Below are positions 1 through 7,113 of a DNA stretch of 8,278 bases, in pieces (the first letter of the stretch is position 1; each line of letters starts with the position of its first letter). The notes under the pieces were generated by a model. That model saw nothing but the letters and a program-made list of their open reading frames with translations, was not told the origin of the DNA and did no database searches. The stretch covers positions 1 to 8,278 of the forward strand of contig DAGQ01000124.1 of NCBI GenBank assembly GCA_002498205.1, written 5' to 3'. The stretch is from Euryarchaeota archaeon UBA596. GTDB lineage: Archaea; Thermoplasmatota; Poseidoniia; Poseidoniales; Poseidoniaceae. A program made the position numbers and the translations under genes.

Positions 1-1401
1 ATTCCAAGATGTACTGGAGAAATTTTTAATATTTTCAATACTGCAGTGGTAACTTTTACAATGTGTGTAATAATTTTTACAATTATTATGCTTTCTCAAT
101 TTATCACTGTAATTTGGACTGAAAGAAAATTGATTGCAAGATTAATGGATAGAAGAGGTGCAACTACCTCATTCAGAAGTCTATGGGTTGGTGAGAATGG
201 AGTAACTGCTGGTAAATGGTGGACTCTACTTCCATTTGGATTAGGTGCGCCAGTAGGTTGGGTGGTCAACTCTTTAAATCGCGTAGCCGGAAATAAAAGT
301 ACACAAGCAACAGTTAATCGTGTAAATAATCGTAGTTGGCATGGAGTATGGTATCTATTTCCTGGGTTTTTCCAAGGCCTAGGTGATGGAATGAAATTCC
401 TAACAAAGGAACATATGGTTCCAAGTAAAGCTGATAAATTAATTTATGAATTGGCTCCTTTCTTAATTATTTCATCTACTGTGGCAATTCTTGGATTCTT
501 ACCTTTCGGTTCAGGGATTTATGCTGCAGATCCAGAAATGTCCGTGTTATTTGCATTTGCAATTTTTGGTATTGCTCCATTAGGAGTATTCTTCGCTGGA
601 TGGTCTTCAAATAACAAATATTCACTTTTAGGAGGTATTAGAAGTGCTGCTCAATTAACTGCATATGAAATCCCTCTACTAATTACAATCCTTGCAGTTT
701 GTGTATTATCTGGAAGTTTAAACATTATTGAAATTATTGATTTCCAATATGGTTCAGGAGTATGGAATTTCTTCCTCGTTCCTCTAGGTGCACTATTATT
801 CCTAATTACAATGATAGCTGAAGTTGAAAGGATTCCATTCGATATGCCTGAAGCTGAAGCGGAATTAGTCGAAGGATGGTGGACTGAATATGGAGGAATG
901 AGATGGGGACTTTTATTTGCATCTGAATATTTACGATGCTACGCTGCTTGTATACTTATGGCTCATTTCTTCTTTGGAGGTTATCATGCACCATTTGCGA
1001 ACCTAATTGGAGGAATTGGTACAATAGGTGATGCATATTTAGCCATACCCGGTATCGTATGGGTTTTACTAAAAGCATGGTTTTTCTTTGCAATATTTGT
1101 ATGGGTTAGAGCCGCATTCCCTCGAATTAGAACTGATCAAATATTAGAATTAGGTTGGAAATATCTACTACCATTATCATTAATCAATTTAGCATTTGCT
1201 TTCGTTCTACGTCTTTATGTTTATGATGGGAATACATGGGGCCCTGGTTCAGGACTAATTGTTCCAGCAGCTATCACGATAATTTCACTAGTATTATTTG
1301 TAATACTTTCAGTAGATGAAGACCCTGACTGGGATGGATCAAGAATGTCCCATACAAAAACAAGGACCCCCGCAGGAACACACGCAGTAGGAGAAGATTA
1401 A
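1..1401 (+). CDS. nuoH: NADH-quinone oxidoreductase (complex I) subunit H, 5' truncated
   Basis: NuoH (ND1 family) is the membrane subunit that forms much of the quinone-binding cavity and couples it to the proton pumps. The frame is open from base 1 and codes for hydrophobic residues leading into TM1, so the gene begins upstream of the window; the GTG at 46 is internal. 466 codons are visible, against about 325 residues for the whole E. coli protein. Family motifs include WTERKLIARLMDRRG after TM1, FAGWSSNNKYSLLGG with the following helix (about 592-680), and the quinone-loop signature RIPFDMPEAEAELVEG...EYGGM at 829-900, with its acidic residues intact. About eight membrane helices are expected. 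Two oddities: some 60 extra residues (about 160-369) replace the usual GPNRVG loop before FQGLGDGMKFLTKE, and a polar tail of about 30 residues follows the last helix. nuoI begins 14 bases downstream. Confidence 0.97.
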   Translation: MPRCTGEIFNIFNTAVVTFTMCVIIFTIIMLSQFITVIWTERKLIARLMDRRGATTSFRSLWVGENGVTAGKWWTLLPFGLGAPVGWVVNSLNRVAGNKSTQATVNRVNNRSWHGVWYLFPGFFQGLGDGMKFLTKEHMVPSKADKLIYELAPFLIISSTVAILGFLPFGSGIYAADPEMSVLFAFAIFGIAPLGVFFAGWSSNNKYSLLGGIRSAAQLTAYEIPLLITILAVCVLSGSLNIIEIIDFQYGSGVWNFFLVPLGALLFLITMIAEVERIPFDMPEAEAELVEGWWTEYGGMRWGLLFASEYLRCYAACILMAHFFFGGYHAPFANLIGGIGTIGDAYLAIPGIVWVLLKAWFFFAIFVWVRAAFPRIRTDQILELGWKYLLPLSLINLAFAFVLRLYVYDGNTWGPGSGLIVPAAITIISLVLFVILSVDEDPDWDGSRMSHTKTRTPAGTHAVGED

Positions 1402-1405
1402 GGAG
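1400..1405 (+). promoter_or_regulatory. Shine-Dalgarno-like site for nuoI
   Basis: AAGGAG overlaps the last base of the nuoH stop codon and sits 10 bases before the ATG at 1416. It supports that ATG as the nuoI start, over the second in-frame ATG at 1422, and suggests coupling to nuoH translation. Confidence 0.65.
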
Positions 1406-1415
1406 TTGAAATATA

Positions 1416-2375
1416 ATGCCAATGCACCCAAGAGCACAACCGAATTTTAGGAATTTAATTATCCGTCCATTATGGATGACTTTGAAAACGGCATTACGTA
1501 CGTTTCCAGTAGTAGGGAAATATTTCCGAAATGAATACCATAACAAACCAGCAACATTACTAGATGAAAACTCAAAACTAAGAACTAAAGATAACAAATA
1601 CAACACTCCCTCTGAACAAGATTACACTGCAGATAGAGAATCTAGTGACCTTTTTCCGTCCATTTACAGACCAGTAACAATCATGTATCCATATGAAAGA
1701 TTAGAAGATATGGAGCCATGGTTATTCGTTCCAGGAGAATACAACGGAAGAATTGGAGTGATTTGGGAAACTTGCACAGCATGTAGATTGTGTGTTACTA
1801 TTTGTCCAAATGATTGTCTACACATGACTACTGAATTAAGAGTAGATGTAATGGAAACTAAAGATGGAGAAAATGCTAATTTAGGTTCGGATCTTGAAAT
1901 CGGAGGGTGGGCTGCAATTCCAATAAAATCTGGAATGAAAGAAAATCAAGAATATGATATTTTTACAGCGCATAAAGGACCTAGTGCAGACTATAGATTT
2001 GGAGAAATAATTGACTTAAGTGGCGAGAATGCGACAATAAGATGGAATGATTCAGGAGTAGAATCTGAAATTAGTTCCTCATCATTATACCCTGCTGACG
2101 ATCAAATAGTTAGTGGAAGAATAGATATCGGAAGATGTATGTTTTGTGGGTTATGCATGGAAGCTTGCGATTTTAGTAGTTTCTTTATGACAAATGAGTA
2201 TGATGGTATGTCTGGATTTACCCGTCAAGATTTATGGTTTGATGCAGAAAGAACTAGAGTTCTGCCTTCACAGCATCAAGAAGCCGTAGATGCTGAATTA
2301 GCGAAAAGAGCCGCAAAAGAACGAGCGAAAAGAGAAAAGAGAAAGGCAAAAGAAAAGGCAAAAGCAGAGGCATAA
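1416..2375 (+). CDS. nuoI: Complex I subunit I, 2x[4Fe-4S] ferredoxin-type, with inserted domain
   Basis: NuoI (TYKY/Nqo9 family) is the peripheral subunit holding clusters N6a and N6b, which pass electrons to NuoB and the quinone site. The product has 319 residues; bacterial NuoI is usually about 160-180. In order: a membrane-associated amphipathic start (about 11-37), a polar low-complexity stretch (about 40-80), the conserved VTIMYPYE segment, cluster motif 1 with C120, C123, C126 and C130 followed by Pro, an insertion, cluster motif 2 with C241, C244, C247 and C251, the conserved RQDLWFD segment, and a Lys/Ala/Glu-rich tail (about 285-319). All eight cluster cysteines are present. The two motifs are 111 residues apart (C130 to C241) against 29 in E. 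coli NuoI. The extra segment (about 150-233) is predicted soluble and beta-rich, with a Tudor/SH3-like look. C251 is followed by Asp, not the usual Pro. nuoJ1 starts two bases after the stop. Confidence 0.96.
   Translation: MPMHPRAQPNFRNLIIRPLWMTLKTALRTFPVVGKYFRNEYHNKPATLLDENSKLRTKDNKYNTPSEQDYTADRESSDLFPSIYRPVTIMYPYERLEDMEPWLFVPGEYNGRIGVIWETCTACRLCVTICPNDCLHMTTELRVDVMETKDGENANLGSDLEIGGWAAIPIKSGMKENQEYDIFTAHKGPSADYRFGEIIDLSGENATIRWNDSGVESEISSSSLYPADDQIVSGRIDIGRCMFCGLCMEACDFSSFFMTNEYDGMSGFTRQDLWFDAERTRVLPSQHQEAVDAELAKRAAKERAKREKRKAKEKAKAEA
2299..2372 (+). other. Purine-rich low-complexity tract coding the NuoI tail
   Basis: The 3' end of nuoI is almost entirely A and G on the + strand, built from repeated gcgaaaaga/gcaaaaga-like units. 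It codes for a Lys/Arg/Ala/Glu-rich segment likely to be a charged helix. Its last bases (gagg at 2367-2370) are also the only plausible ribosome-binding stretch for nuoJ1, 7 bases before its ATG. Confidence 0.6.
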
Positions 2376-2377
2376 AC

Positions 2378-2641
2378 ATGAGTGTTGTAGAAAATTCAAT
2401 CTTTTTCATATTTGCAATTATTGCAATTGGTGGTTCACTAGGGACTGTATATGCAAAAAAGGTTGCACATTCTATGATGTCTCTAATTTTCGCATTTCTA
2501 GCCGTTGCTGGTGTTTTCATTTTACAAGAAGCTGAATTTTTAGCAGCGATACAAATTCTAGTTTATCTAGCGAGCGTTATGTTAGTTGTATTATTTGGTG
2601 TAATGCTAACTAGAACACAAATTATGGAGGATTTTGAATGA
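2378..2641 (+). CDS. nuoJ1: Complex I subunit J, N-terminal half (split NuoJ, part 1)
   Basis: This 87-residue hydrophobic protein matches the first half of NuoJ (ND6 family), a membrane subunit whose TM3 couples quinone chemistry to pumping. Three membrane helices are visible at about residues 8-26, 31-49 and 56-77. The KKVAHSMMSLIFAFLAVAGVFI stretch and the AAIQILVY-x3-VM core of TM3 are typical of the family. The Tyr of the family YxG motif is Y63, but the usual Gly two residues on is Ala (A65). The protein stops just after TM3, in the loop where one-piece NuoJ proteins continue to TM4. Its TGA overlaps the ATG of the next gene (ATGA). The symbol nuoJ1 follows haloarchaeal usage; some annotations would call both halves nuoJ. 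The assignment is firm from position, length and helix pattern. Confidence 0.9.
   Translation: MSVVENSIFFIFAIIAIGGSLGTVYAKKVAHSMMSLIFAFLAVAGVFILQEAEFLAAIQILVYLASVMLVVLFGVMLTRTQIMEDFE
2626..2630 (+). promoter_or_regulatory. Shine-Dalgarno-like site for nuoJ2
   Basis: GGAGG lies inside the end of nuoJ1, 7 bases before the ATG at 2638. It shows that the second half of NuoJ has its own initiation signal, which argues against the split being a sequencing frameshift. It also favours the ATG at 2638 over the one at 2644. Confidence 0.7.
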
Positions 2642-2907
2642 AAATGGTTTCTACATTAGTAAGAGTTGGTATTCTTGTTGTTGGCATTCTAATTTTTTCC
2701 AACATCACTAATTCCTCAAATTGGGGAACTTCCTCAAGTGATTCTCTTGACAATATTAGTTTCGCCACAAATATGCTAGTAGATTGGGGATTTGTTGTAA
2801 TCTTAATTGGAGTTTTGCTCTCAATGGCCATGGTTGGTGCTGCCTACTTAGTAAGAGATGAGAGGAAGGAGAATTTAGTTTGGAATGGAGGTGAATCAAA
2901 TGATTGA
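2638..2907 (+). CDS. nuoJ2: Complex I subunit J, C-terminal half (split NuoJ, part 2)
   Basis: This 89-residue protein corresponds to TM4 and TM5 of NuoJ. It has a hydrophobic helix at about 7-21, a polar Ser/Asn/Asp-rich loop (about 22-46), a second helix at about 47-71, and the family-like ending MVGAAYLVRDER. Sequence identity to known NuoJ is weak outside this last part, so the call depends mainly on position between nuoJ1 and nuoK and on topology. TM5 of E. coli NuoJ has an acidic residue (VELAS); by eye that position is Ile here (I55), so the second helix carries no Glu or Asp in its core. The ATG overlaps the nuoJ1 stop by four bases (ATGA), and the 3' end overlaps nuoK by eight bases. 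The two halves presumably assemble together in the membrane. Confidence 0.87.
   Translation: MKMVSTLVRVGILVVGILIFSNITNSSNWGTSSSDSLDNISFATNMLVDWGFVVILIGVLLSMAMVGAAYLVRDERKENLVWNGGESND
2887..2894 (+). promoter_or_regulatory. Strong Shine-Dalgarno site that sets the nuoK start
   Basis: GGAGGTGA lies in the 3' end of nuoJ2 and is followed after five bases by ATG at 2900. An in-frame ATG at 2885 lies before and partly into this site and would add five residues (MEVNQ) not seen in the family, so 2900 is the better start. Confidence 0.85.
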
Positions 2908-3202
2908 TCCTTCATGGGTTGCTGGCCTTGGAGTCATTATATTCTCCATAGGACTATGGGGGGCATTTACTAGAAAGAATGCAATAATTGTATTAATGTG
3001 CATTGAATTAATTCTTAATGCAGTAAATCTCAATTTTGTGGCTGGTGCTGCCCATTACGGAGATGAATCTGGCTGGATGTATGCTGCATTTGCAATAGCC
3101 ATTGCTGCTGCAGAAGTTGCTATAGGTTTGGCAATTTTCTTATCACTTTATTCAAAGCACAAAACAATATCTTTAGATGAAGTACAATTATTAAAAAATT
3201 GA
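2900..3202 (+). CDS. nuoK: Complex I subunit K
   Basis: NuoK (ND4L/MrpC family) is a three-helix membrane subunit in the proton path between the quinone region and NuoN. Starting at ATG 2900, the product has 100 residues, the same as E. coli NuoK, and the two essential membrane glutamates fall at exactly the same numbers, E36 in TM2 (MCIELILNAVNL) and E72 in TM3 (AIAAAEVAIGLAIFL). The conserved RKN after TM1 is also present (residues 25-27). A longer form starting at 2885 is possible but less likely because of the ribosome-binding site placement. The gene overlaps nuoJ2 by eight bases, and nuoL follows after nine bases, with GAGGG at 3201-3205 as its probable ribosome-binding site. Confidence 0.97.
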   Translation: MIDPSWVAGLGVIIFSIGLWGAFTRKNAIIVLMCIELILNAVNLNFVAGAAHYGDESGWMYAAFAIAIAAAEVAIGLAIFLSLYSKHKTISLDEVQLLKN

Positions 3203-3211
3203 GGGTTTAAA

Positions 3212-5410
3212 ATGGCTGGTGATATTTCTGTTGAGTTTTGGGTTGCTACAATTCCATTTGTTCCACTACTAACTTTCCCAATTATTCTATTCCTTGGACA
3301 ATACTTCAACGGTAAAGATTGGTGGAGAGATATTCTAAAAGAAGGAGGCGCAATTTCATTAATGTCGATGGGAATCGTATTAATTCTAACTTCAATGGTT
3401 GTCGCGCAATTCATAGGAGAAATGCACAACGGTCAAGGCAAGGACATATTAGATTGGATTACATTTGATGTTTTGCGATCAGATGGCATGACAAATGGTG
3501 TTAATTTAGGATTTGGAATATATATCGACCATATTTCATTAATGCTACTATTCGTAGCTTCTTTCTTATGTTTCTTAATCAATTGGTTTTCAATTGGATA
3601 CATGAATACTGACAAAATAAATGATAATAGAAATCATAGGTTCTATGCTGAATTCCTAATCTTTTGTTCTGGAATGCTAGGAATGGTATTAGCAGACAAT
3701 TTCCTTTGGTTATTTATTTTCTGGGAGGTCATGGGTCTTTGTTCTTATCTATTAATTGGATTTTATTATGAAAAACCGTCTGCTGCTTCTGCAGCTAAAA
3801 AAGCATTTTTAACTACGCGTGTTGGTGATGTTTTCTTAATGATTGGATTAATTATAATGTGGAATATTTACGGTTCACTAGAATTTGATATTATTTTCAA
3901 TTGGAATTATTTTACAAATCCAGTAGATATGACTTTACTTAAAACCGCTTTAATTTTAATGTTCATTGGTGCTGTAGGTAAATCTGCACAATTCCCACTT
4001 CATGTTTGGTTACCTGATGCAATGGAAGGTCCAACCCCCGTTTCTGCTTTAATTCATGCAGCTACAATGGTTAATGCAGGACTTTACCTAGTTGCAAGAA
4101 TGTTTCCAATCTTTTCTGGAACTGCAGATAGTGGTTTAATTGGTGATCTTGCAGATGTTGGAATAATTATCGCAATGATTGGAGGAATTACTGCATTCAT
4201 GGCTGCTGGAATCGCATTTGTTCAAAACGATATTAAGAAGGTCCTTGCTTATTCTACCATGAGTCAACTAGCGTATATTTTTACAGGACTCGGGGCAGCA
4301 TTATGGTTCGCAAGTAAAGGTAAACCTGAGTTGGCATTATTTGCATTAGGTGCCTCATTATTCCATCTTTTCAACCATGCAATGGCTAAAGGAATGCTAT
4401 TCATGGCTTCAGGTTCTGTGATTCATGAAATGCATCATGCGCATCATCATATCTCACATGGCGAGCATGATGGATTTGATGCTCAAGACATGACAAATAT
4501 GGGTGGATTAGCGTCTAAACTACCAATTACTTCAACTGCAATGGCTGCAGGATCGATGAGCATAATTGGAATTCCGCTAATCGGAGGATTCTGGTCAAAA
4601 GAAGGCATTATTGCAAAAATTTGGAAAGCTGCAATTTATGATGGAGGTTATTTGCTATTTATTCCTGCAGTTTTATTATTTATCTCTGCAGGTATGACTG
4701 GATTCTATATGAGTAGAATGTGGTTTATGACCTTCGCTGGAAAACCAAAATCAAAAGTTGCTGAACATGTTCATGAAGAAACCCCCTGGATTAAATTCCC
4801 TCTAGTAATTTTAACATTCATGACATTAGGAGGAATTGTATTTGCTTCCCTACACTTCATCGATTGGGTTTCCACAGGCCATGCTTTCCACTATGATTTA
4901 GTCTATGAAATGCAACATGCATTTTTAGCAATGGATAAAGATGGCGTCATTGATTCAACATTCTTAATATTAACATGGGCTACAATCGGCTTATCTTCAT
5001 TAATTGGTCCTGTTGTAGCAATGTCATTATACGGCGGTAATCTGAAAGATGGAGAAAAAGCAATTCCAACAGTTTCTTGGTTAGTTAAATTATCTGGAAT
5101 GGTAAAAAGTCGATGGCAATTTAATAATAAATCACTAGCTGAATCCGGATTAGCTGAAGCGTTAAGAAGAAGATTGTATTTTGATGATCTTTATGATTGG
5201 TTCTGTTTGAAAATTATCGTACCAATAGGTTTAGGTGCAGCATTATTTGATAAAAAAGGTGTTGACGGAGTAATAAAAGGTATTGAATCAGGGAGTCAAT
5301 CAACTAGTACTTGGATTAGAAAATTAACCACTGGTTCTGCTCGTGATTATATCATGATGGTAGCTCTTGGTTCACTACTACTAGTAGGATTAATTTGGGG
5401 GATGACATAA
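3212..5410 (+). CDS. nuoL: Complex I subunit L, antiporter-like proton pump
   Basis: NuoL (ND5/MrpA-like) is the distal pump of the membrane arm and carries the long lateral helix that runs along NuoM and NuoN. The product has 732 residues, against 613 in E. coli. Key motifs are FWEVMGLCSYLLIGF with E172 (TM5), AFLTTRVGD at about 198-206, GAVGKSAQFPLHVWLPDAMEG with K257 (TM7), the following VSALIHAATMV with H282 (TM8), DIKKVLAYSTMSQ, FNHAMAKGMLF with K393, and GFWSKEGI with K463 (TM12). These match E. coli E144, K229, H254, K342 and K399, so the pump looks functional. After K393 comes an unusual loop, with eight His among residues 405-419, before the conserved NMGGLASKLP. The C-terminal YFDDLYDW segment and the stretch leading to a final helix (about 712-730) fit the lateral helix and last TM. 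The stop shares one base with the nuoM ATG (TAATG). Confidence 0.98.
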   Translation: MAGDISVEFWVATIPFVPLLTFPIILFLGQYFNGKDWWRDILKEGGAISLMSMGIVLILTSMVVAQFIGEMHNGQGKDILDWITFDVLRSDGMTNGVNLGFGIYIDHISLMLLFVASFLCFLINWFSIGYMNTDKINDNRNHRFYAEFLIFCSGMLGMVLADNFLWLFIFWEVMGLCSYLLIGFYYEKPSAASAAKKAFLTTRVGDVFLMIGLIIMWNIYGSLEFDIIFNWNYFTNPVDMTLLKTALILMFIGAVGKSAQFPLHVWLPDAMEGPTPVSALIHAATMVNAGLYLVARMFPIFSGTADSGLIGDLADVGIIIAMIGGITAFMAAGIAFVQNDIKKVLAYSTMSQLAYIFTGLGAALWFASKGKPELALFALGASLFHLFNHAMAKGMLFMASGSVIHEMHHAHHHISHGEHDGFDAQDMTNMGGLASKLPITSTAMAAGSMSIIGIPLIGGFWSKEGIIAKIWKAAIYDGGYLLFIPAVLLFISAGMTGFYMSRMWFMTFAGKPKSKVAEHVHEETPWIKFPLVILTFMTLGGIVFASLHFIDWVSTGHAFHYDLVYEMQHAFLAMDKDGVIDSTFLILTWATIGLSSLIGPVVAMSLYGGNLKDGEKAIPTVSWLVKLSGMVKSRWQFNNKSLAESGLAEALRRRLYFDDLYDWFCLKIIVPIGLGAALFDKKGVDGVIKGIESGSQSTSTWIRKLTTGSARDYIMMVALGSLLLVGLIWGMT

Positions 5411-7113
5411 TGGCAGAAAATAAACTAAATGATGGAATGTACGTTATTGGAGGTTTATTTATTGCAATTGCTGCGCTAATGTTCATATCTCCAATGTCTT
5501 TAATGGAAGATGATTGGGTTACACTACCACTCATCGGTCTTCCAATTTTAGGTTCTTTACTACTAATGGGATTCTCGTCCGCTGTTCCTGCTTGGAAAAA
5601 AGAAAGTATTTCTGAAACAATAAAATATGCATCTCTTGGTATCTCACTTATCGTTCTAACAATTACAAGTTTAATGATGACTGATTTATTAATTAATGTG
5701 CACTGGGCAAATATCTCTTTCAATCAATATATGTATGAAGTTGAATATAATTGGATTGAATCAATTGGTGCGGAATGGCATGTTGGAATTGATGGTCTTT
5801 CAATGCCAATGGTGTGGTTAACTGCACTTTTGGTCCCAGTAACCATAATAACTACTTGGAATGAAAAGAAAGCATGGTATTATCATCCATTACTAATTTT
5901 AATGGGTGGTTGTTTAATGGGTGTATTTGTAGCACTAGATTTCTTTATGTTCTATGTATTCTGGGAATTAACCCTTGTACCAATGTTCTTCTTAATATTA
6001 AATTGGGGAGGTAAAGAAAGAAAATATGCTGCTCAAAAATTCTTTATTTACACCTTTAGTGCTTCAATTTTAATGCTTTTAGGTATCATCACTCTTTACT
6101 TATTACAAGATCCTTCTACAGCCAATTCTAGTATTACTGGAAGAAGTTTCGATATGCATGAAATGATTAAAAACGCTCAACAAGAAGTGATTCTTGGAAA
6201 TATTTGGCTAGGTGCAGGGACTCAAAAATTGTTATTTGTATTGTTTATGGCTGGTTTCTTAGTGAAATTACCAGTTGTTCCATTCCATACTTGGTTGCCT
6301 GATGCTCACGTTCAAGCACCAACTGGTGGTTCAATGTTATTAGCAGGTGTAATGCTAAAAATGGGTGGATACGGAATGTTTAGAATTCCGATTTCTATGT
6401 TCCCACATGCAGTAGTTGAATTCCAAATGTTACTGATGATTATAGGCATGATAAGTTTATTTTATGGTGCATGGGTATGTTTAGGTCAAACAAACCTAAA
6501 ACGAATGGTTGCTTATTCTTCTGTTTCACATATGGGTATTATTCTATTAGGAATTGCTAGTTTACAACCATTAGGTTTTGCTGGGGCTATATTCATGATG
6601 TTTGCACACGGTTTAATTTCACCAATGTTGTTTGGTGTTGCTGGTGCTTTCAAACATCACTATCACACACTAGAAATCGGATCAATGCGTGGTATGGCTA
6701 AACATAGTCCCTGGTTAGCTGGAAATATGATGTATTCATGGATGGCAAGTCTTGGTTTACCTCTACTTGCTGGATTTGTAGCTGAAGTAGCAGTACTAGT
6801 TGCATTATGGTTTGAATTTGGATGGTGGGTAATAATTCCAGGAATTACTTTAGCAATTACCGCAGCATATTACTTATGGAGTATGCAAAGAACTATTTTT
6901 GAAGGAGGAGAAAAAACAGAGCTTCCTGAATCTTTAGGGGATGAAAAACCTAAAGATATTTATCTTACAGAAAAAATAGGGCTTATGACATTAGCAATTT
7001 TAATTGTAATATTTGGTATATTCCCGTTCATTTTCTTTGAAATGATGTCTGGTTATAGTAGCGAACTTATTGAGAATATTTTATTGGATGAAATCACAGG
7101 AAGGTGGAGTTAA
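5410..7113 (+). CDS. nuoM: Complex I subunit M, antiporter-like proton pump
   Basis: NuoM (ND4/MrpD-like) is the middle proton-pumping subunit of the membrane arm. From ATG 5410 it has 567 residues, against 509 in E. coli. Conserved elements are FYVFWELTLVPMFFLI with E186 (TM5), FLVKLPVVPFHTWLPDAH with K286 (TM7), GGSMLLAGVMLKMGGYG with K317 (TM8), NLKRMVAYSSVSHMG, and GFVAEVAVLVAL with E459 (TM12). They correspond to E. coli E144, K234, K265 and E407. The frame is open back to a TTG at 5395, which would add five residues, but the ATG overlapping the nuoL stop is the more usual arrangement. A G-rich stretch just before it (5397-5401) is a weak ribosome-binding candidate. Extra length lies mainly in the first loops and after TM6. 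The C-terminus ends soon after a last hydrophobic helix (about 520-545). Confidence 0.98.
   Translation: MAENKLNDGMYVIGGLFIAIAALMFISPMSLMEDDWVTLPLIGLPILGSLLLMGFSSAVPAWKKESISETIKYASLGISLIVLTITSLMMTDLLINVHWANISFNQYMYEVEYNWIESIGAEWHVGIDGLSMPMVWLTALLVPVTIITTWNEKKAWYYHPLLILMGGCLMGVFVALDFFMFYVFWELTLVPMFFLILNWGGKERKYAAQKFFIYTFSASILMLLGIITLYLLQDPSTANSSITGRSFDMHEMIKNAQQEVILGNIWLGAGTQKLLFVLFMAGFLVKLPVVPFHTWLPDAHVQAPTGGSMLLAGVMLKMGGYGMFRIPISMFPHAVVEFQMLLMIIGMISLFYGAWVCLGQTNLKRMVAYSSVSHMGIILLGIASLQPLGFAGAIFMMFAHGLISPMLFGVAGAFKHHYHTLEIGSMRGMAKHSPWLAGNMMYSWMASLGLPLLAGFVAEVAVLVALWFEFGWWVIIPGITLAITAAYYLWSMQRTIFEGGEKTELPESLGDEKPKDIYLTEKIGLMTLAILIVIFGIFPFIFFEMMSGYSSELIENILLDEITGRWS

Noticed and set aside
46..48. 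GTG as a possible start of NuoH
   Set aside because: The frame is open to base 1 with coding-like hydrophobic residues before it, and starting here would cut into TM1; the gene is truncated by the window edge.
160..2114. Insertions in NuoH and NuoI as inteins or mobile elements
   Set aside because: They are too short for inteins, lack Cys/Ser at the start and a His-Asn end, show no terminal repeats, and keep the base composition of their genes.
2638..2641. Split nuoJ as a frameshift or assembly error
   Set aside because: The second half has its own Shine-Dalgarno and start codon, the break falls in a loop between helices, and the arrangement is known in other Euryarchaeota.
2885..2899. Upstream ATG giving a 105-residue NuoK
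   Set aside because: It lies before and partly within the GGAGGTGA site; the ATG at 2900 gives a 100-residue protein with E36 and E72 at their family numbers.
5395..5409. TTG start for NuoM
   Set aside because: The ATG at 5410 overlaps the nuoL stop in the usual coupled way, and the five extra residues have no family support.
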